Of a DNA stretch of 64,000 nucleotides, positions 8,542-19,018 are shown piece after piece; the first letter of the stretch is position 1; every line of letters starts with the position of its first letter. This DNA is from Burkholderiales bacterium (GTDB lineage: Bacteria; Pseudomonadota; Gammaproteobacteria; Burkholderiales; Burkholderiaceae_C): the NCBI GenBank assembly GCA_016000265.1, contig JAECRL010000008.1:1-64000 (forward strand). Reading direction: 5' to 3'. The notes below the pieces were generated by a model. That model was given only the letters and a program-made list of their open reading frames with translations. It made no database searches and had not been told where the DNA came from. Made by a program: the position numbers and the translations under genes.

Positions 8542-10548
8542 ATGGCTGCATCCCCACGGTCGCGCACCCCGCGTGCGAAGACTGCACCCGACGCCCCCTC
8601 TTCGTCCGCGGCAGCGGGTGCCCCGGTCCGCAAGGCCCCGTCCAAGGTGGCTGGGAAGGTGGCTCGCAAAGTCGCCGCCAAGCCGGTCGTTGCCCAAGCG
8701 GCCGCCGAGGCCCCCAGTCGCTCCACCGCGCGGGCCAGCTCAGCGGCCGCATCGGCCACACCCAGCGGTGCCTCCGCTGCTTCGGCGTTCGGGCTGCCCT
8801 TCGATCTGCCTTTTGATCTCCCCTTCGGTCAGCCTTTCGGCCCCGCCTCGGCCAAGCCCTTCTTGCAAGCCATGCCCTCCCTGCGCATGCCCACCATGGG
8901 GCAGGCGGTCGAGGCCATGGGCCAGAGCCTGGGCGCCACATTGAAATCCCTGGCCGGCCTGAGCATCCCGCCCGAGCAACTCCAAGCCATCCAGGGCGAC
9001 TACCTGCAACAGGCCAGCCAGTTGTGGAACCAGGCGGTGAGCCAGCCCGAGCAGGTCAAGGTCGCTGACAAGCGCTTCGCCGCGCCCGAGTGGCAGCAGC
9101 ACCCTGGCAGCGCGTTCATGGCCGCGATGTACGTGCTCAACGCCCGCACCCTGCAGCGACTGGCCGACAACCTCAGCGGCGATGAGAAAGCCCGCCAGCG
9201 CGTGCGCTTCGCGGTGCAGCAATGGGCCGACGCGGCCTCGCCGGGCAACTTCCTGGCCTTCAACCCCGAGGCCCTGTCCAAGGCGGTGTCCACCCAGGGC
9301 GAGAGCCTGACCCAGGGCCTGCATCACCTGCTCAACGACATCCGCCAGGGGCACATGTCCCAGACGGACGAGAGCGTCTTCGAGGTGGGCGTCAACGTGG
9401 CCACGACCGCGGGCTCGGTGGTCTACGAGAACCCGTATTTCCAACTCATCGAGTACACGCCGCTGACGCCCAAGGTGCACGAGGTGCCCTTCCTGTTCGT
9501 GCCGCCGTGCATCAACAAGTACTACATCCTGGACCTGCAGCCCGACAACTCGCTGGTGCGCTACATGCTCTCGCAAGGCCACCGGGTGTTCATGGTCAGC
9601 TGGGTCAACGCCGACGACGACCTCGCCCAGTCGACCTGGGATGACTACGTCGAGCACGGCGTCATCAAAGCCATCGACGTGACCCGCGAGATCACCGGAG
9701 CCGACCAGGTCAACGCGCTGGGCTTCTGCGTGGGCGGCACCCTGATTGCGACGGCGCTGGCCACGCTGGCCGCGCAAGGCCGCAAGCCGGTGCGAAGCCT
9801 GACCTTGCTGACGACCTTCCTGGATTTCGTCAACACCGGCACGATGGACGTGTTCGTGGACGAGGCCATGGTGCGCATGCGAGAGATGACGCTGGGCCCC
9901 AACAGCCCGGCAGGCGGCGGCCTGATGCGCGGGGGGGAGCTGGCCACGACCTTCTCCTTCCTGCGTGCCAACGACCTGGTCTGGAACTACGTCATCGGCA
10001 ACTACCTCAAGGGTGAAATGCCCCCGGCGTTTGACCTGCTGTACTGGAACAGCGACAGCACCAACTTGCCAGGGCCGATGTACACCTGGTACCTGCGCAA
10101 CACCTACCTTGAAAACAAGCTCTGCCAGCCGGGCGCCGTGACCGTGTGTGGCGTGCCCCTGGACATGCGCCGCCTGGACATCCCGACTTTCGTCTACGGC
10201 TCGCGCGAGGACCACATCGTGCCCTGGGACAGCGCCTACGCGTCCACCCAGGTGCTCAGCGGCCCGACGACCTTCGTGCTCGGCGCATCGGGCCACATCG
10301 CTGGCGTGATCAACCCGCCTGAGAAGAAAAAACGCAGCCATTGGGTCAGTTCGGCACGCACCTTGCCTGCGACCGCGCAGGCCTGGCTGGACACCGCTCA
10401 GGAGCACCCCGGCAGCTGGTGGCCGGTGTGGTCTCGGTGGCTGGAGCAGCACGCCGGCACCCAAAAGGCCGCCCCCCGGCAGCCTGGCAACAAGCAACAT
10501 CCCGTGATCGAAGCAGCGCCTGGCCGATACGTCAAGCGCAAAGCCTGA
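8542..10548 (+). CDS. phaC: Class I polyhydroxyalkanoate synthase with basic low-complexity N-terminal extension
   Basis: 668 aa; lipase-like box GFCVGG; SD AGGAG just before ATG; followed by phaA and phaB. Confidence 0.95.
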   Translation: MAASPRSRTPRAKTAPDAPSSSAAAGAPVRKAPSKVAGKVARKVAAKPVVAQAAAEAPSRSTARASSAAASATPSGASAASAFGLPFDLPFDLPFGQPFGPASAKPFLQAMPSLRMPTMGQAVEAMGQSLGATLKSLAGLSIPPEQLQAIQGDYLQQASQLWNQAVSQPEQVKVADKRFAAPEWQQHPGSAFMAAMYVLNARTLQRLADNLSGDEKARQRVRFAVQQWADAASPGNFLAFNPEALSKAVSTQGESLTQGLHHLLNDIRQGHMSQTDESVFEVGVNVATTAGSVVYENPYFQLIEYTPLTPKVHEVPFLFVPPCINKYYILDLQPDNSLVRYMLSQGHRVFMVSWVNADDDLAQSTWDDYVEHGVIKAIDVTREITGADQVNALGFCVGGTLIATALATLAAQGRKPVRSLTLLTTFLDFVNTGTMDVFVDEAMVRMREMTLGPNSPAGGGLMRGGELATTFSFLRANDLVWNYVIGNYLKGEMPPAFDLLYWNSDSTNLPGPMYTWYLRNTYLENKLCQPGAVTVCGVPLDMRRLDIPTFVYGSREDHIVPWDSAYASTQVLSGPTTFVLGASGHIAGVINPPEKKKRSHWVSSARTLPATAQAWLDTAQEHPGSWWPVWSRWLEQHAGTQKAAPRQPGNKQHPVIEAAPGRYVKRKA

Positions 10549-10595
10549 AACCGGCCCGCCACAAGCGGGCCAGATCCTCGCATAGGAGCGTGAAC

Positions 10596-11774
10596 ATGTC
10601 TGACATCGTGATCGTTGCCGCGGCCCGCACCGCCGTTGGCAAATTTGGTGGAACCCTGGCCAAAACACCGGCGTCGGAATTGGGGGCGGTGGTCATCCGC
10701 GACCTGCTGCGCCGCAGCGGCCTGGCGGGCGACCAGGTCAACGAAGTGATCCTCGGTCAGGTGCTCCAGGCGGGCTGTGGTCAGAACCCGGCTCGACAGG
10801 CCGTCATCAAGGCCGGGCTGCCCCATGCGGTGCCGGCCATGACCATCAACAAGGTGTGTGGCTCGGGCCTCAAGGCGGTCATGCTGGCCGCACAAGCCAT
10901 CCGCGACGGCGACTCCGACATCGTGATCGCAGGTGGCCAGGAGAGCATGAGCTTGTCGCCCCACGTGCTGCCCAACTCGCGCGATGGCCAGCGCATGGGC
11001 AACTGGCAGATGGTCGACTCCATGATCAACGACGGCCTGTGGGACGTCTACAACCAGTACCACATGGGCATCACGGCCGAGAACGTCGCCAAGCTGCACG
11101 GCATCAGCCGCGAAGCCCAGGACGCCCTGGCCCTGGCTTCACAACAAAAGGCCGCCGCGGCCCAGGACGCAGGCAAGTTCAAGGATGAGATCGTGCCCGT
11201 CAGCATCCCCCAGAAAAAGGGCGATGCACTGGTGTTCGACGCCGACGAATTCATCAACCGCAAGAGCACCGCAGACGTGCTGTCTGGGCTGCGTCCGGCC
11301 TTCGACAAGGCCGGCTCTGTGACCGCGGGCAACGCCTCGGGCCTCAACGACGGCGCCGCCGCCGTGATGGTGATGACGGCCAAGCGCGCCGAGCAGCTCG
11401 GCCTGCCGGTGCTGGGTCGCATCGCGTCTTACGCCAGCGCAGGGCTGGACCCCGCCACGATGGGCATGGGCCCGGTGCCCGCCTCGCGTCGCGCGCTGGA
11501 GCGCGCCGGCTGGAAAGCCGCCGACCTGGACCTGCTGGAAATCAACGAGGCGTTCGCCGCCCAGGCCTGCGCCGTGCACCAGGAAATGGGCTGGGACACC
11601 AGCAAGGTGAACGTCAACGGGGGCGCCATCGCCATCGGCCACCCCATTGGCGCATCGGGCTGCCGCATCCTGGTCACGCTGTTGCACGAAATGGCGCGCC
11701 GTGACGCCCGCAAGGGCATCGCCTCCTTGTGCATCGGTGGCGGCATGGGCGTGGCCCTGACCATCGAGCGCTGA
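10596..11774 (+). CDS. phaA: Acetyl-CoA acetyltransferase
   Basis: [31 protein letters not shown]-terminal [19 protein letters not shown] and [10 protein letters not shown]. Confidence 0.95.
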   Translation: MSDIVIVAAARTAVGKFGGTLAKTPASELGAVVIRDLLRRSGLAGDQVNEVILGQVLQAGCGQNPARQAVIKAGLPHAVPAMTINKVCGSGLKAVMLAAQAIRDGDSDIVIAGGQESMSLSPHVLPNSRDGQRMGNWQMVDSMINDGLWDVYNQYHMGITAENVAKLHGISREAQDALALASQQKAAAAQDAGKFKDEIVPVSIPQKKGDALVFDADEFINRKSTADVLSGLRPAFDKAGSVTAGNASGLNDGAAAVMVMTAKRAEQLGLPVLGRIASYASAGLDPATMGMGPVPASRRALERAGWKAADLDLLEINEAFAAQACAVHQEMGWDTSKVNVNGGAIAIGHPIGASGCRILVTLLHEMARRDARKGIASLCIGGGMGVALTIER

Positions 11775-11827
11775 CCCCTTTCGCCCTGAAACACATCTCT
11801 CACCCAATCCCAACAGAGGAGCATTTC

Positions 11828-12565
11828 ATGAGTCAAAAAGTTGCCTACGTGACCGGTGGCATGGGCGGCATCGGCACCGCCATTTGCCAGCGCTTGCACA
11901 AAGACGGTTTCAAGGTCATCGCCGGTTGCGGCCCGAGCCGCGACCACGCCAAGTGGCTCGATGAGCAAAAGGCCCTGGGCTACCACTTCTTCGCATCGGT
12001 GGGCAACGTGTCCGATTGGGATTCGACCGTGGAGGCCTTCAAGAGGACCAAGGCCGAGCATGGCCCCGTTGACGTGCTGGTCAACAACGCCGGCATCACC
12101 AAAGACGGCATGTTCCGCAAGATGACCAAGGGCGACTGGGACGTCGTGATCGACACCAACCTCAACAGCCTGTTCAACGTGACCAAGCAGGTCATCGACG
12201 ACATGGTCGACCGTGGTTGGGGGCGCATCGTCAACATCAGCTCCGTCAACGGCGAGAAGGGCCAGTTCGGCCAGACCAACTACTCGGCGGCCAAGGCCGG
12301 CATGCACGGCTTCACCATGGCCCTGGCGCAAGAAGTGGCCAACAAGGGCGTGACCGTGAACACGGTGTCGCCCGGCTACATCGGCACCGAGATGGTTCGC
12401 TCCATTCGCCCCGATGTGCTGGACAAGATCGTGGCCACCATCCCCGTCAAGCGCCTGGGCACGCCGGAGGAAATCGCCTCCATGGTGTCCTGGGTGTCCA
12501 GCGACGAAGCTGGTTTTGCCACGGGCGCCGACTTCTCGGTCAACGGTGGCCTGCACATGGGTTGA
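11828..12565 (+). CDS. phaB: Acetoacetyl-CoA reductase
   Basis: SDR fold (TGGMGGIG), NNAGIT, YSAAKAG catalytic motif; PhaB-like GCGPSR; follows phaA. Confidence 0.95.
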   Translation: MSQKVAYVTGGMGGIGTAICQRLHKDGFKVIAGCGPSRDHAKWLDEQKALGYHFFASVGNVSDWDSTVEAFKRTKAEHGPVDVLVNNAGITKDGMFRKMTKGDWDVVIDTNLNSLFNVTKQVIDDMVDRGWGRIVNISSVNGEKGQFGQTNYSAAKAGMHGFTMALAQEVANKGVTVNTVSPGYIGTEMVRSIRPDVLDKIVATIPVKRLGTPEEIASMVSWVSSDEAGFATGADFSVNGGLHMG

Positions 12566-12591
12566 TGCCTGAAGGCCCCTGGTGGACCTTG

Positions 12592-12631
12592 GAAACCCCA
12601 CGTGCCTCTGAGGAGGGCGTGGGGTTTTTTT
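12592..12631 (+). terminator. Intrinsic terminator of the phaCAB operon
   Basis: AACCCCACG (12594-12602) / CGTGGGGTT (12618-12626) stem followed by a T run. Confidence 0.88.
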
Positions 12632-12691
12632 CTGGCGTTCAGCCCGCCTGCTCTGTCTGCTCTCCTGTCAAGCCACCAAGTCGCCCAGCCA

Positions 12692-13003
12692 TCAGGCCAG
12701 GGCCTCTTGCTCCAGCACCAGCCGGTCCAGGGCGGCGCACACCTCTGCGAAGCGGCCGGTGATCACCGTGCGGCGAGCGTCTTGCGGGTCCACCGAGATG
12801 CGCACCGGGCGTTGTGTGGCCACTCGCAGCGATGACCCGCTGCGTGGTTGTCCGCCCCAAGGCGTGATGGGGCGGGGGCGAACCGGTTGTTGGGACGCCG
12901 GACGTTGTGCCGAGCCCGGCGTCGAGGCCGACGCCCCACCGGCCACCGCGAGGGCGCTGGTGTTGTGCCGGGCGGCGAAAGCACGTGCGAAATGGTGAAT
13001 CAT
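12692..13003 (-). CDS. Hypothetical protein
   Basis: 103 aa, MIHHFARAFAARHNTSALAVAGG...; convergent with phaB; no family recognised. Confidence 0.5.
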   Translation of the reverse strand: MIHHFARAFAARHNTSALAVAGGASASTPGSAQRPASQQPVRPRPITPWGGQPRSGSSLRVATQRPVRISVDPQDARRTVITGRFAEVCAALDRLVLEQEALA

Positions 13004-13143
13004 GTTGAACTCCGAGATGCTGATGAAGTTCGGCAGGATTCGTTTCAGAAAGCCACCTCGCGGGATCGTGCTCGGCGGCTGCCGGCACCAATGCCCGCCA
13101 CCCGCGTGGTGGCCGCCACAGGGGCCCCATGGGCCCCACTCAT

Positions 13144-13848
13144 TCAGTTCAGGACCTGGTTGCGGATGAGGCCAACCGCCAGCCCTTCGAGCTCGAAGTC
13201 GTCCGCGTCAGGGGACACCAGGATGGGTTCGAAATCGGGGTTCTCGGGCAGCAGTTGGATGCCCTGAGGGGTGCGCTGAAAGCGCTTGACCGTGACCTCG
13301 TCGCCCAGTCGGGCCACCACGATCTGGCCGTTGCGGGCCTCGCGGGTGCGGGCCACGGCCAGCAGGTCACCGTCGAGGATGCCGATGTCCTTCATGCTCA
13401 TGCCGCGCACGCGCAGCAGGTAGTCGGGCTTGCGCGCAAACAGGCTGGGCTCGACCGCGTACGTTTGCTCGACGTGTTCCTGCGCCAGGATGGGGTGCCC
13501 AGCGGCCACACGGCCCACCAGGGGCAGCACCAGCTGCTCCAGGCCAGGCAGTGCCAGGTTGAAGGGCAGGGTGCTGTCCGAGGGGTCGGTGCGGCGCCGG
13601 GTTTCATTGACGGTGCGCAGGGTGCCGGCCTTCAGCCGGATGCCGCGCGAGGTGCCCCCCACCAATTCGATGACGCCCTTGCGGGCCAGGGCCTGCAGGT
13701 GTTCTTCGGCGGCGTTGGCGGAGCGAAAGCCCAGTTCGGTGGCGATCTCGGCCCGGGTAGGTGGGGCACCGGTGCGCGCGATGCTGCGCTGGATCAACTC
13801 GAAGATCTGCTGCTGGCGCGGGGTGAGTTTGGGTTTATCGTCTGCCAT
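13144..13848 (-). CDS. lexA: LexA repressor
   Basis: [60 protein letters not shown] cleavage site context (VGRVAAGHP), catalytic Ser ([16 protein letters not shown]) and Lys (VTVKRF). Confidence 0.95.
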   Translation of the reverse strand: MADDKPKLTPRQQQIFELIQRSIARTGAPPTRAEIATELGFRSANAAEEHLQALARKGVIELVGGTSRGIRLKAGTLRTVNETRRRTDPSDSTLPFNLALPGLEQLVLPLVGRVAAGHPILAQEHVEQTYAVEPSLFARKPDYLLRVRGMSMKDIGILDGDLLAVARTREARNGQIVVARLGDEVTVKRFQRTPQGIQLLPENPDFEPILVSPDADDFELEGLAVGLIRNQVLN

Positions 13849-13888
13849 CGGAAACCCCGCTGTGCGGGCCACGAGATGAAGAAGGTGA

Positions 13889-13904
13889 CTGTCATTCTAT
13901 ACAG
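13889..13904. promoter_or_regulatory. LexA (SOS) box
   Basis: CTGTCATTCTATACAG: perfect CTGT-N8-ACAG, 40 bp upstream of lexA. Confidence 0.9.
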
Positions 13905-13906
13905 GG

Positions 13907-13922
13907 CTGTTCATTTGTCCAG
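13907..13922. promoter_or_regulatory. Second, imperfect LexA box
   Basis: CTGTTCATTTGTCCAG: CTGT-N8-CCAG, 18 bp centre-to-centre from the first box. Confidence 0.55.
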
Positions 13923-13970
13923 TGTTTTTGCGCCGCAAACTCACCCAGCCCCTCAGGTCAAGGGGGGCGC

Positions 13971-14975
13971 ATGTCGCGCGTGCTGATCCTCGCCACCGGG
14001 GGAACGATCGCTGGCACGGGCATCGACCCCCAGCGCAGTTGGGCCTACCAGGCCGCGCAACTGGGGGTGGATCAACTCGTTCAAGCTGTGCCGGAGTTGG
14101 TTGGTGAGTCCTTGGCCACGCGCCAGGTGGCGCAACTCGACAGCAAGGACATGGGCGTCTCGACCTGGCGGCTGCTGGCCCAGGCGTTGCAGGAGGCCAT
14201 GCGGGACCCGGCAGTCGACGCCATCGTGATCACGCACGGCACGGACACGCTGGAAGAAACCGCCTGCCTGTTGCACGCCCTGCACGACGGCTGCAAGCCC
14301 ATCGTTTTGACCGCGGCGATGCGCCCGGCCACGGCACCCGATGCCGATGGCCCACGCAACCTGCTGGATGCCGTGCGGGTGGCCCGCTCGGCTGCGCTGC
14401 GCGGCGAAGGCGGTGTGGCGGCCGTCCTGGCGGGTCGAACCTGGTCGGCCCGCGACGTGCGCAAGGCCCACAGCCACGCGATGGACGCTTTCGACGGGGG
14501 CGGGGAGCCGCCCTTGCGCGAAGGCGAGTCTTGGCCGGCCCCCATGGGCTGGGGCTGGGCGTGCCTGTCGGCCGCGCCGCCGCGCGTCGAGGTCATCACC
14601 AGCCACGCGGACGCCGATGGCTGGTTGGTGGACGCCGCCTTGCGGCACGCCGCATCGGCTGGTCCCCTCGATGGCCTGGTGGTGGCTGCGACCGGTCATG
14701 GCACGGTGCATCAGGGGCTGGAGGCGGCTTTGCAGCGCGCGCATCAGGCTGGCGTGGTGGTCTGGCGCAGCAGCCGGGTGGCGCGAGGGGGCGTTCAAGC
14801 GCGTGAAGGTGATGGCGAGTGCGATGGCCAGGGCGGTGCGGCCGCTGCGTGGCCAGCGGCTGGCTCGCTGACGGCCGCGCAGGCGCGCGTGATGCTCGTG
14901 CTGACGCTGCTGCGCCAGCGCCTTCAACCCCCTCAGCGCCCGCCCGAGACGTCGAGCATCGCACCCGCGGTGTAG
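13971..14975 (+). CDS. Asparaginase family protein
   Basis: MSRVLILATGGTIAGTG and AIVITHGTDTLEETA, both catalytic Thr motifs present. Confidence 0.92.
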   Translation: MSRVLILATGGTIAGTGIDPQRSWAYQAAQLGVDQLVQAVPELVGESLATRQVAQLDSKDMGVSTWRLLAQALQEAMRDPAVDAIVITHGTDTLEETACLLHALHDGCKPIVLTAAMRPATAPDADGPRNLLDAVRVARSAALRGEGGVAAVLAGRTWSARDVRKAHSHAMDAFDGGGEPPLREGESWPAPMGWGWACLSAAPPRVEVITSHADADGWLVDAALRHAASAGPLDGLVVAATGHGTVHQGLEAALQRAHQAGVVVWRSSRVARGGVQAREGDGECDGQGGAAAAWPAAGSLTAAQARVMLVLTLLRQRLQPPQRPPETSSIAPAV

Positions 14976-15682
14976 CTGGCGGCGTCGGACAGCAGCCAGG
15001 CGATGGCTTCGGCGACCTCGTGCGGCTGGGCTGCGCGGCCCATGGGCAACTGTGGCGCCATGCGCTGTGCGCGGTCCGGCTCGCCGCCGCTGGCGTGGAT
15101 GCCGGTGTCCGTGATGCCCGGTCGCACCGCCACCACGCGAACGCCTTCACCGGCCACCTCCTTGGACAGGCCGCTGGTGAAGACGTCCACCGCGCCTTTG
15201 CTGGCGGCGTAGTCCACGTAGAGGCCGGGCGAGCCGCTGCGCACGGCGCTGCTGGAGACGTTGACGATGACCCCACCCGACCCACCGTGCCGCTGCGACA
15301 GGCGCCGCACGGCCTCGCGTGCACACAACATCGTGCCCAGCACGTTGACCGCCAGCATGCGCTGCAGGCGCTCGGCGCTCATCTCATCAAGCCGCGCGGT
15401 GCGGTCGACGATGCCGGCGTTGTTGACCAGCCCGGTCAGCGGGGGCAGAGATTCATCCACCTTGGCGAACAGTTTGAGGACGTCGGCCTCGTGGGCGATG
15501 TCGGCTTGAGCGATGATGGCCCGCGGCGCACCCAGTTGCAGGCACTCGTCGGCGACGGCCTGGGCCAGGTCCGCGCGGTGCGCGAAATGGATGAGCAGCG
15601 AATGGCCGCGCTGCGCCAGCAGGCGGGCGGTGGCCGCGCCGATGCCCTGGCTGGCGCCGGTGATGAGGGTGACGTGTGGCAT
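14933..15682 (-). CDS. SDR family oxidoreductase
   Basis: TGASQGIGAATA, NNAGIV, YVDYAASKGAVD; convergent 43-bp overlap with the asparaginase gene. Confidence 0.9.
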   Translation of the reverse strand: MPHVTLITGASQGIGAATARLLAQRGHSLLIHFAHRADLAQAVADECLQLGAPRAIIAQADIAHEADVLKLFAKVDESLPPLTGLVNNAGIVDRTARLDEMSAERLQRMLAVNVLGTMLCAREAVRRLSQRHGGSGGVIVNVSSSAVRSGSPGLYVDYAASKGAVDVFTSGLSKEVAGEGVRVVAVRPGITDTGIHASGGEPDRAQRMAPQLPMGRAAQPHEVAEAIAWLLSDAASYTAGAMLDVSGGR

Positions 15683-15750
15683 GGCTTCACTTTACCTTCG
15701 CTTAACCTGACAGACTCAGTTTGTAAACGGATGCTTGAGACACTGACGGC

Positions 15751-16977
15751 ATGACGAGCGTGAACAAGAAAAAGCGATGGCTGTCGGGCTGGCGCCTGGC
15801 GGGGGGCGTGGTGGTGCTGGCCTTGATCGGCTGGGGCGTGAAAGTGAAGTTTTTCACCGCGCCGCCGGTGCCCGAGGTGATCACAGCCGCGGTGGAGCGC
15901 AGCGACCTGGAAGACACGGTCCTGGCCAGCGGCACCATCAAGGCCGAGCAGGAGGTGAGCGTGGGCGCGCAGGTCTCCGGTCAGATCAAGCGCTTGCACG
16001 TGGCCTTGGGGGACCCGGTTCGCCAGGGTCAGCTGGTCGCCGAGATCGACTCCACCACGCAGCAAAACACCTTGCGCAACGCCGAGGCCCAGGTGGCCTT
16101 GCTGCAGGCTCAGCAGCTGGCCAAGCAGGCCCTGTTCAAGCAGGCGGAGGTCGGCTTTCAGCGCAAGCAGGCGCTGTTCAAGCTGGATGCGGGCTCCAAG
16201 GCCGAGCTCGATGAGGCCGAGGCCACGCTGGCCACCACCCGCGCCGAGATCGCGGTGCTGCAGGCCCAGCTTCGCCAGGCCACCATCTCGGTGGACACGG
16301 CTCGCGTCAACCTGGGCTACACGCGCATCCTCGCGCCCATCGACGGCGTGGTGACGGCGGTCATCGCCGAGGAGGGGCGCACGGTCAACGCCTTGCAGTC
16401 GGCGCCAACCATCATCAAGCTCTCGCGCCTGGATCGCGTGCTGATCAAGGCCCAGATTTCGGAGGCCGACGTGGTGCGCGTGCAGCCGGGCCTGCCGGTT
16501 TACTTCACGGTGTTGGGCGAGCCGCTCAAGCGCTACGAGGCCAAGTTGCGCGCCATCGAGCCCGCGCCGGAGTCGGAGCAGACCGAGTCGAGCACCAAGA
16601 CCACCGCGACCACGTCGTCGACGGCCGCGGCCATCTACTACAACGGTTTGTTCGAGGTGCCCAACCCCGAGGGCAAGCTGCGCGTGGCCATGACGGCACA
16701 GGTCTTCATCGTGCTGGACAAGGCGGCCGATGCGCTGGTGATCCCGGCTTCGGCGCTGGGTCAGCGCGATCGCAAGAAGGGCACCCACGCCGTGCGTGTG
16801 CTGGAGGGCGAAGGTGACGCCAAGCAGGTGGTCAGCCGAGACGTGAAGATCGGCCTGAACAACCGGGTGCAGGCGCAGGTGCTCAGCGGCCTCAAGGAAG
16901 GCGAGCTGGTGGTGGTGGGTGAAGCCAATGGCAATGGGGGCGCAGCGGGCGCGCGCCGTGGCCCGGGCATGTTCTGA
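15751..16977 (+). CDS. macA: MacA-like periplasmic adaptor subunit
   Basis: 408 aa; N-terminal TM, barrel-sandwich hybrid motif ([30 protein letters not shown]); followed by macB. Confidence 0.9.
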   Translation: MTSVNKKKRWLSGWRLAGGVVVLALIGWGVKVKFFTAPPVPEVITAAVERSDLEDTVLASGTIKAEQEVSVGAQVSGQIKRLHVALGDPVRQGQLVAEIDSTTQQNTLRNAEAQVALLQAQQLAKQALFKQAEVGFQRKQALFKLDAGSKAELDEAEATLATTRAEIAVLQAQLRQATISVDTARVNLGYTRILAPIDGVVTAVIAEEGRTVNALQSAPTIIKLSRLDRVLIKAQISEADVVRVQPGLPVYFTVLGEPLKRYEAKLRAIEPAPESEQTESSTKTTATTSSTAAAIYYNGLFEVPNPEGKLRVAMTAQVFIVLDKAADALVIPASALGQRDRKKGTHAVRVLEGEGDAKQVVSRDVKIGLNNRVQAQVLSGLKEGELVVVGEANGNGGAAGARRGPGMF

Positions 16978-18959
16978 TGGGCCGTGGTGATCCGATGAGC
17001 GCGACCCCGACGCAAGCCCTGCTGGAGGTCAGCGACCTGTGGCGTGAGTTCCCCTCGGGCGAGGGCACGGTGGCGGTGCTCAAGGGCATCAACCTGCGCA
17101 TCGAGGCCGGCGAGATGGTGGCCATCATCGGGGCTTCGGGCTCTGGCAAATCGACCCTGATGAACATCCTGGGGTGCCTCGACCGCCCCACGCGAGGCAG
17201 CTACCGCGTTGCTGGGCAGCCCACGGCCGACATGGCGCCCGATGACCTCGCGCGCCTGCGACGCGAGCACTTCGGCTTCATCTTCCAGCGCTACCACCTC
17301 ATGGGTGACCTGAGCGCGTTGGGCAACGCCGAGATCCCGTCCATTTACGCCGGGCGCGCGCGCAGCCAGCGCCACGAGCGGGCCCTGGCTTTGCTCAAGC
17401 GCCTGGGCCTGGAGGACCGCGCCGGGCACCGCCCCGGCCAGCTCTCGGGCGGGCAGCAGCAGCGCGTGTCCATCGCGCGAGCGCTGATGAACGGCGGCGA
17501 CGTCATTCTCGCCGACGAGCCCACGGGGGCGCTCGACAGCGTCAGCGGCGAGGAGGTCATGCGCATCCTGCAGGAGCTGCACGCCGACGGACACACCGTC
17601 ATCATCGTCACGCACGACCCGAAGGTGGCCGCGCACGCGCAGCGCATCATCGAGGTCGCCGACGGGCACATCGTGGCCGACCGCCGCACGGCCGAGGCGC
17701 CGAGCTCGACGGGGCGCGTGCGCCACGCCGAGGTGCTGCCCGAGGGCTCCTGGGCGGCCGCCTGGGGGCGCTTCACCGAGGCGTTCTCGATGGCCTTGCG
17801 CGCCATGGCGGGCCACCGCCTGCGCACCCTGCTGACCATGCTGGGCATCATCATCGGCATCGCGTCGGTGGTGTCGATGGTGGCCCTGGGCGAGGGCTCG
17901 CGCCAGCGCGTGCTCAAGGACATCTCGGCGATGGGCACGAACACCATCGACATCTACCCCGGCAAGAATTTCGGTGATCGCCAGGCGGGCCGCATCCGCA
18001 CCCTGGTGCCCGCCGACGCGCAGGCGCTGGCGCAGCTCAACTACGTCGACAGCGTCACGCCCAGCGTGAGCACCGGCGTGACGCTGCGCCGCGGCAACGT
18101 CGAGGCCTCGGCCAACATCGGCGGGGTGGGCGACCAGTTCTTCCGTGTCAAGGGCTACACCATCGCGCAGGGGCAGGCCTTCGACGCCGACAGCGTGCGC
18201 CGCCAGACGCAGGAAGCCGTCATCGACGTCAACACGCAAAAGGCGCTGTTCCAGCCCGGTGAGGACCCGCTGGGGCAGGTGCTGTTCCTGGGCAACGTGC
18301 CGGTGCGCGTGGTGGCCGTGACGGCGCCGCAGGAGAGTGGCTTCATGATGTCGGACAACCTCAACGTGTGGGTGCCCTACACCACGGCCATGCGCCGCCT
18401 GATGGGGCAGAACCACCTGCGCAACATCACGGTGCGCGTCAGCGACAGCGCCAACCCGGCGGCGGCGGAGCAGGGCATCGTCAAGCTGATCACGCAGCGC
18501 CACGGCTCGAAGGATTTCTTCGTGCGCAACAGCGACAGCATCCGCCAGACGATCGAGAGCACCACGCAGACGATGACGCTGTTGATCTCGTCCATCGCCG
18601 TGATCTCGCTGATCGTGGGTGGCATCGGGGTGATGAACATCATGCTGGTGTCGGTGACCGAGCGCACGCAGGAGATCGGTGTGCGCATGGCAGTCGGCGC
18701 ACGCCAGGCCGACATCCTGCGGCAGTTCCTCATCGAGGCGGTGCTGGTGTGCCTGCTGGGCGGCATCCTGGGCATCGCGCTGGCCCTGGGGCTGGGCGTG
18801 CTGTTCGACTACGTGGGCGGTGGCTTCAGCATGATCTATTCGACGGGCTCCATCGTCGCGGCCTTCGGGGTCTCCTCGCTGATCGGCGTGGTGTTCGGCT
18901 TCTTGCCCGCGCGGCGCGCGGCGCAACTGGACCCGGTCGATGCGCTCAGTCGCCAATGA
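16977..18959 (+). CDS. macB: MacB-like ABC transporter ATP-binding/permease
   Basis: Walker [27 protein letters not shown]-terminal FtsX/MacB TM region. 16995 is an alternative start. Confidence 0.94.
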   Translation: MGRGDPMSATPTQALLEVSDLWREFPSGEGTVAVLKGINLRIEAGEMVAIIGASGSGKSTLMNILGCLDRPTRGSYRVAGQPTADMAPDDLARLRREHFGFIFQRYHLMGDLSALGNAEIPSIYAGRARSQRHERALALLKRLGLEDRAGHRPGQLSGGQQQRVSIARALMNGGDVILADEPTGALDSVSGEEVMRILQELHADGHTVIIVTHDPKVAAHAQRIIEVADGHIVADRRTAEAPSSTGRVRHAEVLPEGSWAAAWGRFTEAFSMALRAMAGHRLRTLLTMLGIIIGIASVVSMVALGEGSRQRVLKDISAMGTNTIDIYPGKNFGDRQAGRIRTLVPADAQALAQLNYVDSVTPSVSTGVTLRRGNVEASANIGGVGDQFFRVKGYTIAQGQAFDADSVRRQTQEAVIDVNTQKALFQPGEDPLGQVLFLGNVPVRVVAVTAPQESGFMMSDNLNVWVPYTTAMRRLMGQNHLRNITVRVSDSANPAAAEQGIVKLITQRHGSKDFFVRNSDSIRQTIESTTQTMTLLISSIAVISLIVGGIGVMNIMLVSVTERTQEIGVRMAVGARQADILRQFLIEAVLVCLLGGILGIALALGLGVLFDYVGGGFSMIYSTGSIVAAFGVSSLIGVVFGFLPARRAAQLDPVDALSRQ

Positions 18960-19018
18960 GCCTCCTGTCGGCCTTCCCTGCGCTGCCCGCCTCGCCCCCC
19001 TCATCCCCCTCATCCGCC

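Noticed and set aside
8740-10668. 642-aa minus-strand ORF antisense to phaC
   Set aside because: Shadow ORF; low-complexity composition and no recognisable domain.
14933-14975. Asparaginase/SDR overlap as evidence of a frameshift or pseudogene
   Set aside because: Both proteins have intact motifs and plausible ends; a 43-bp convergent overlap is common in compact GC-rich genomes.
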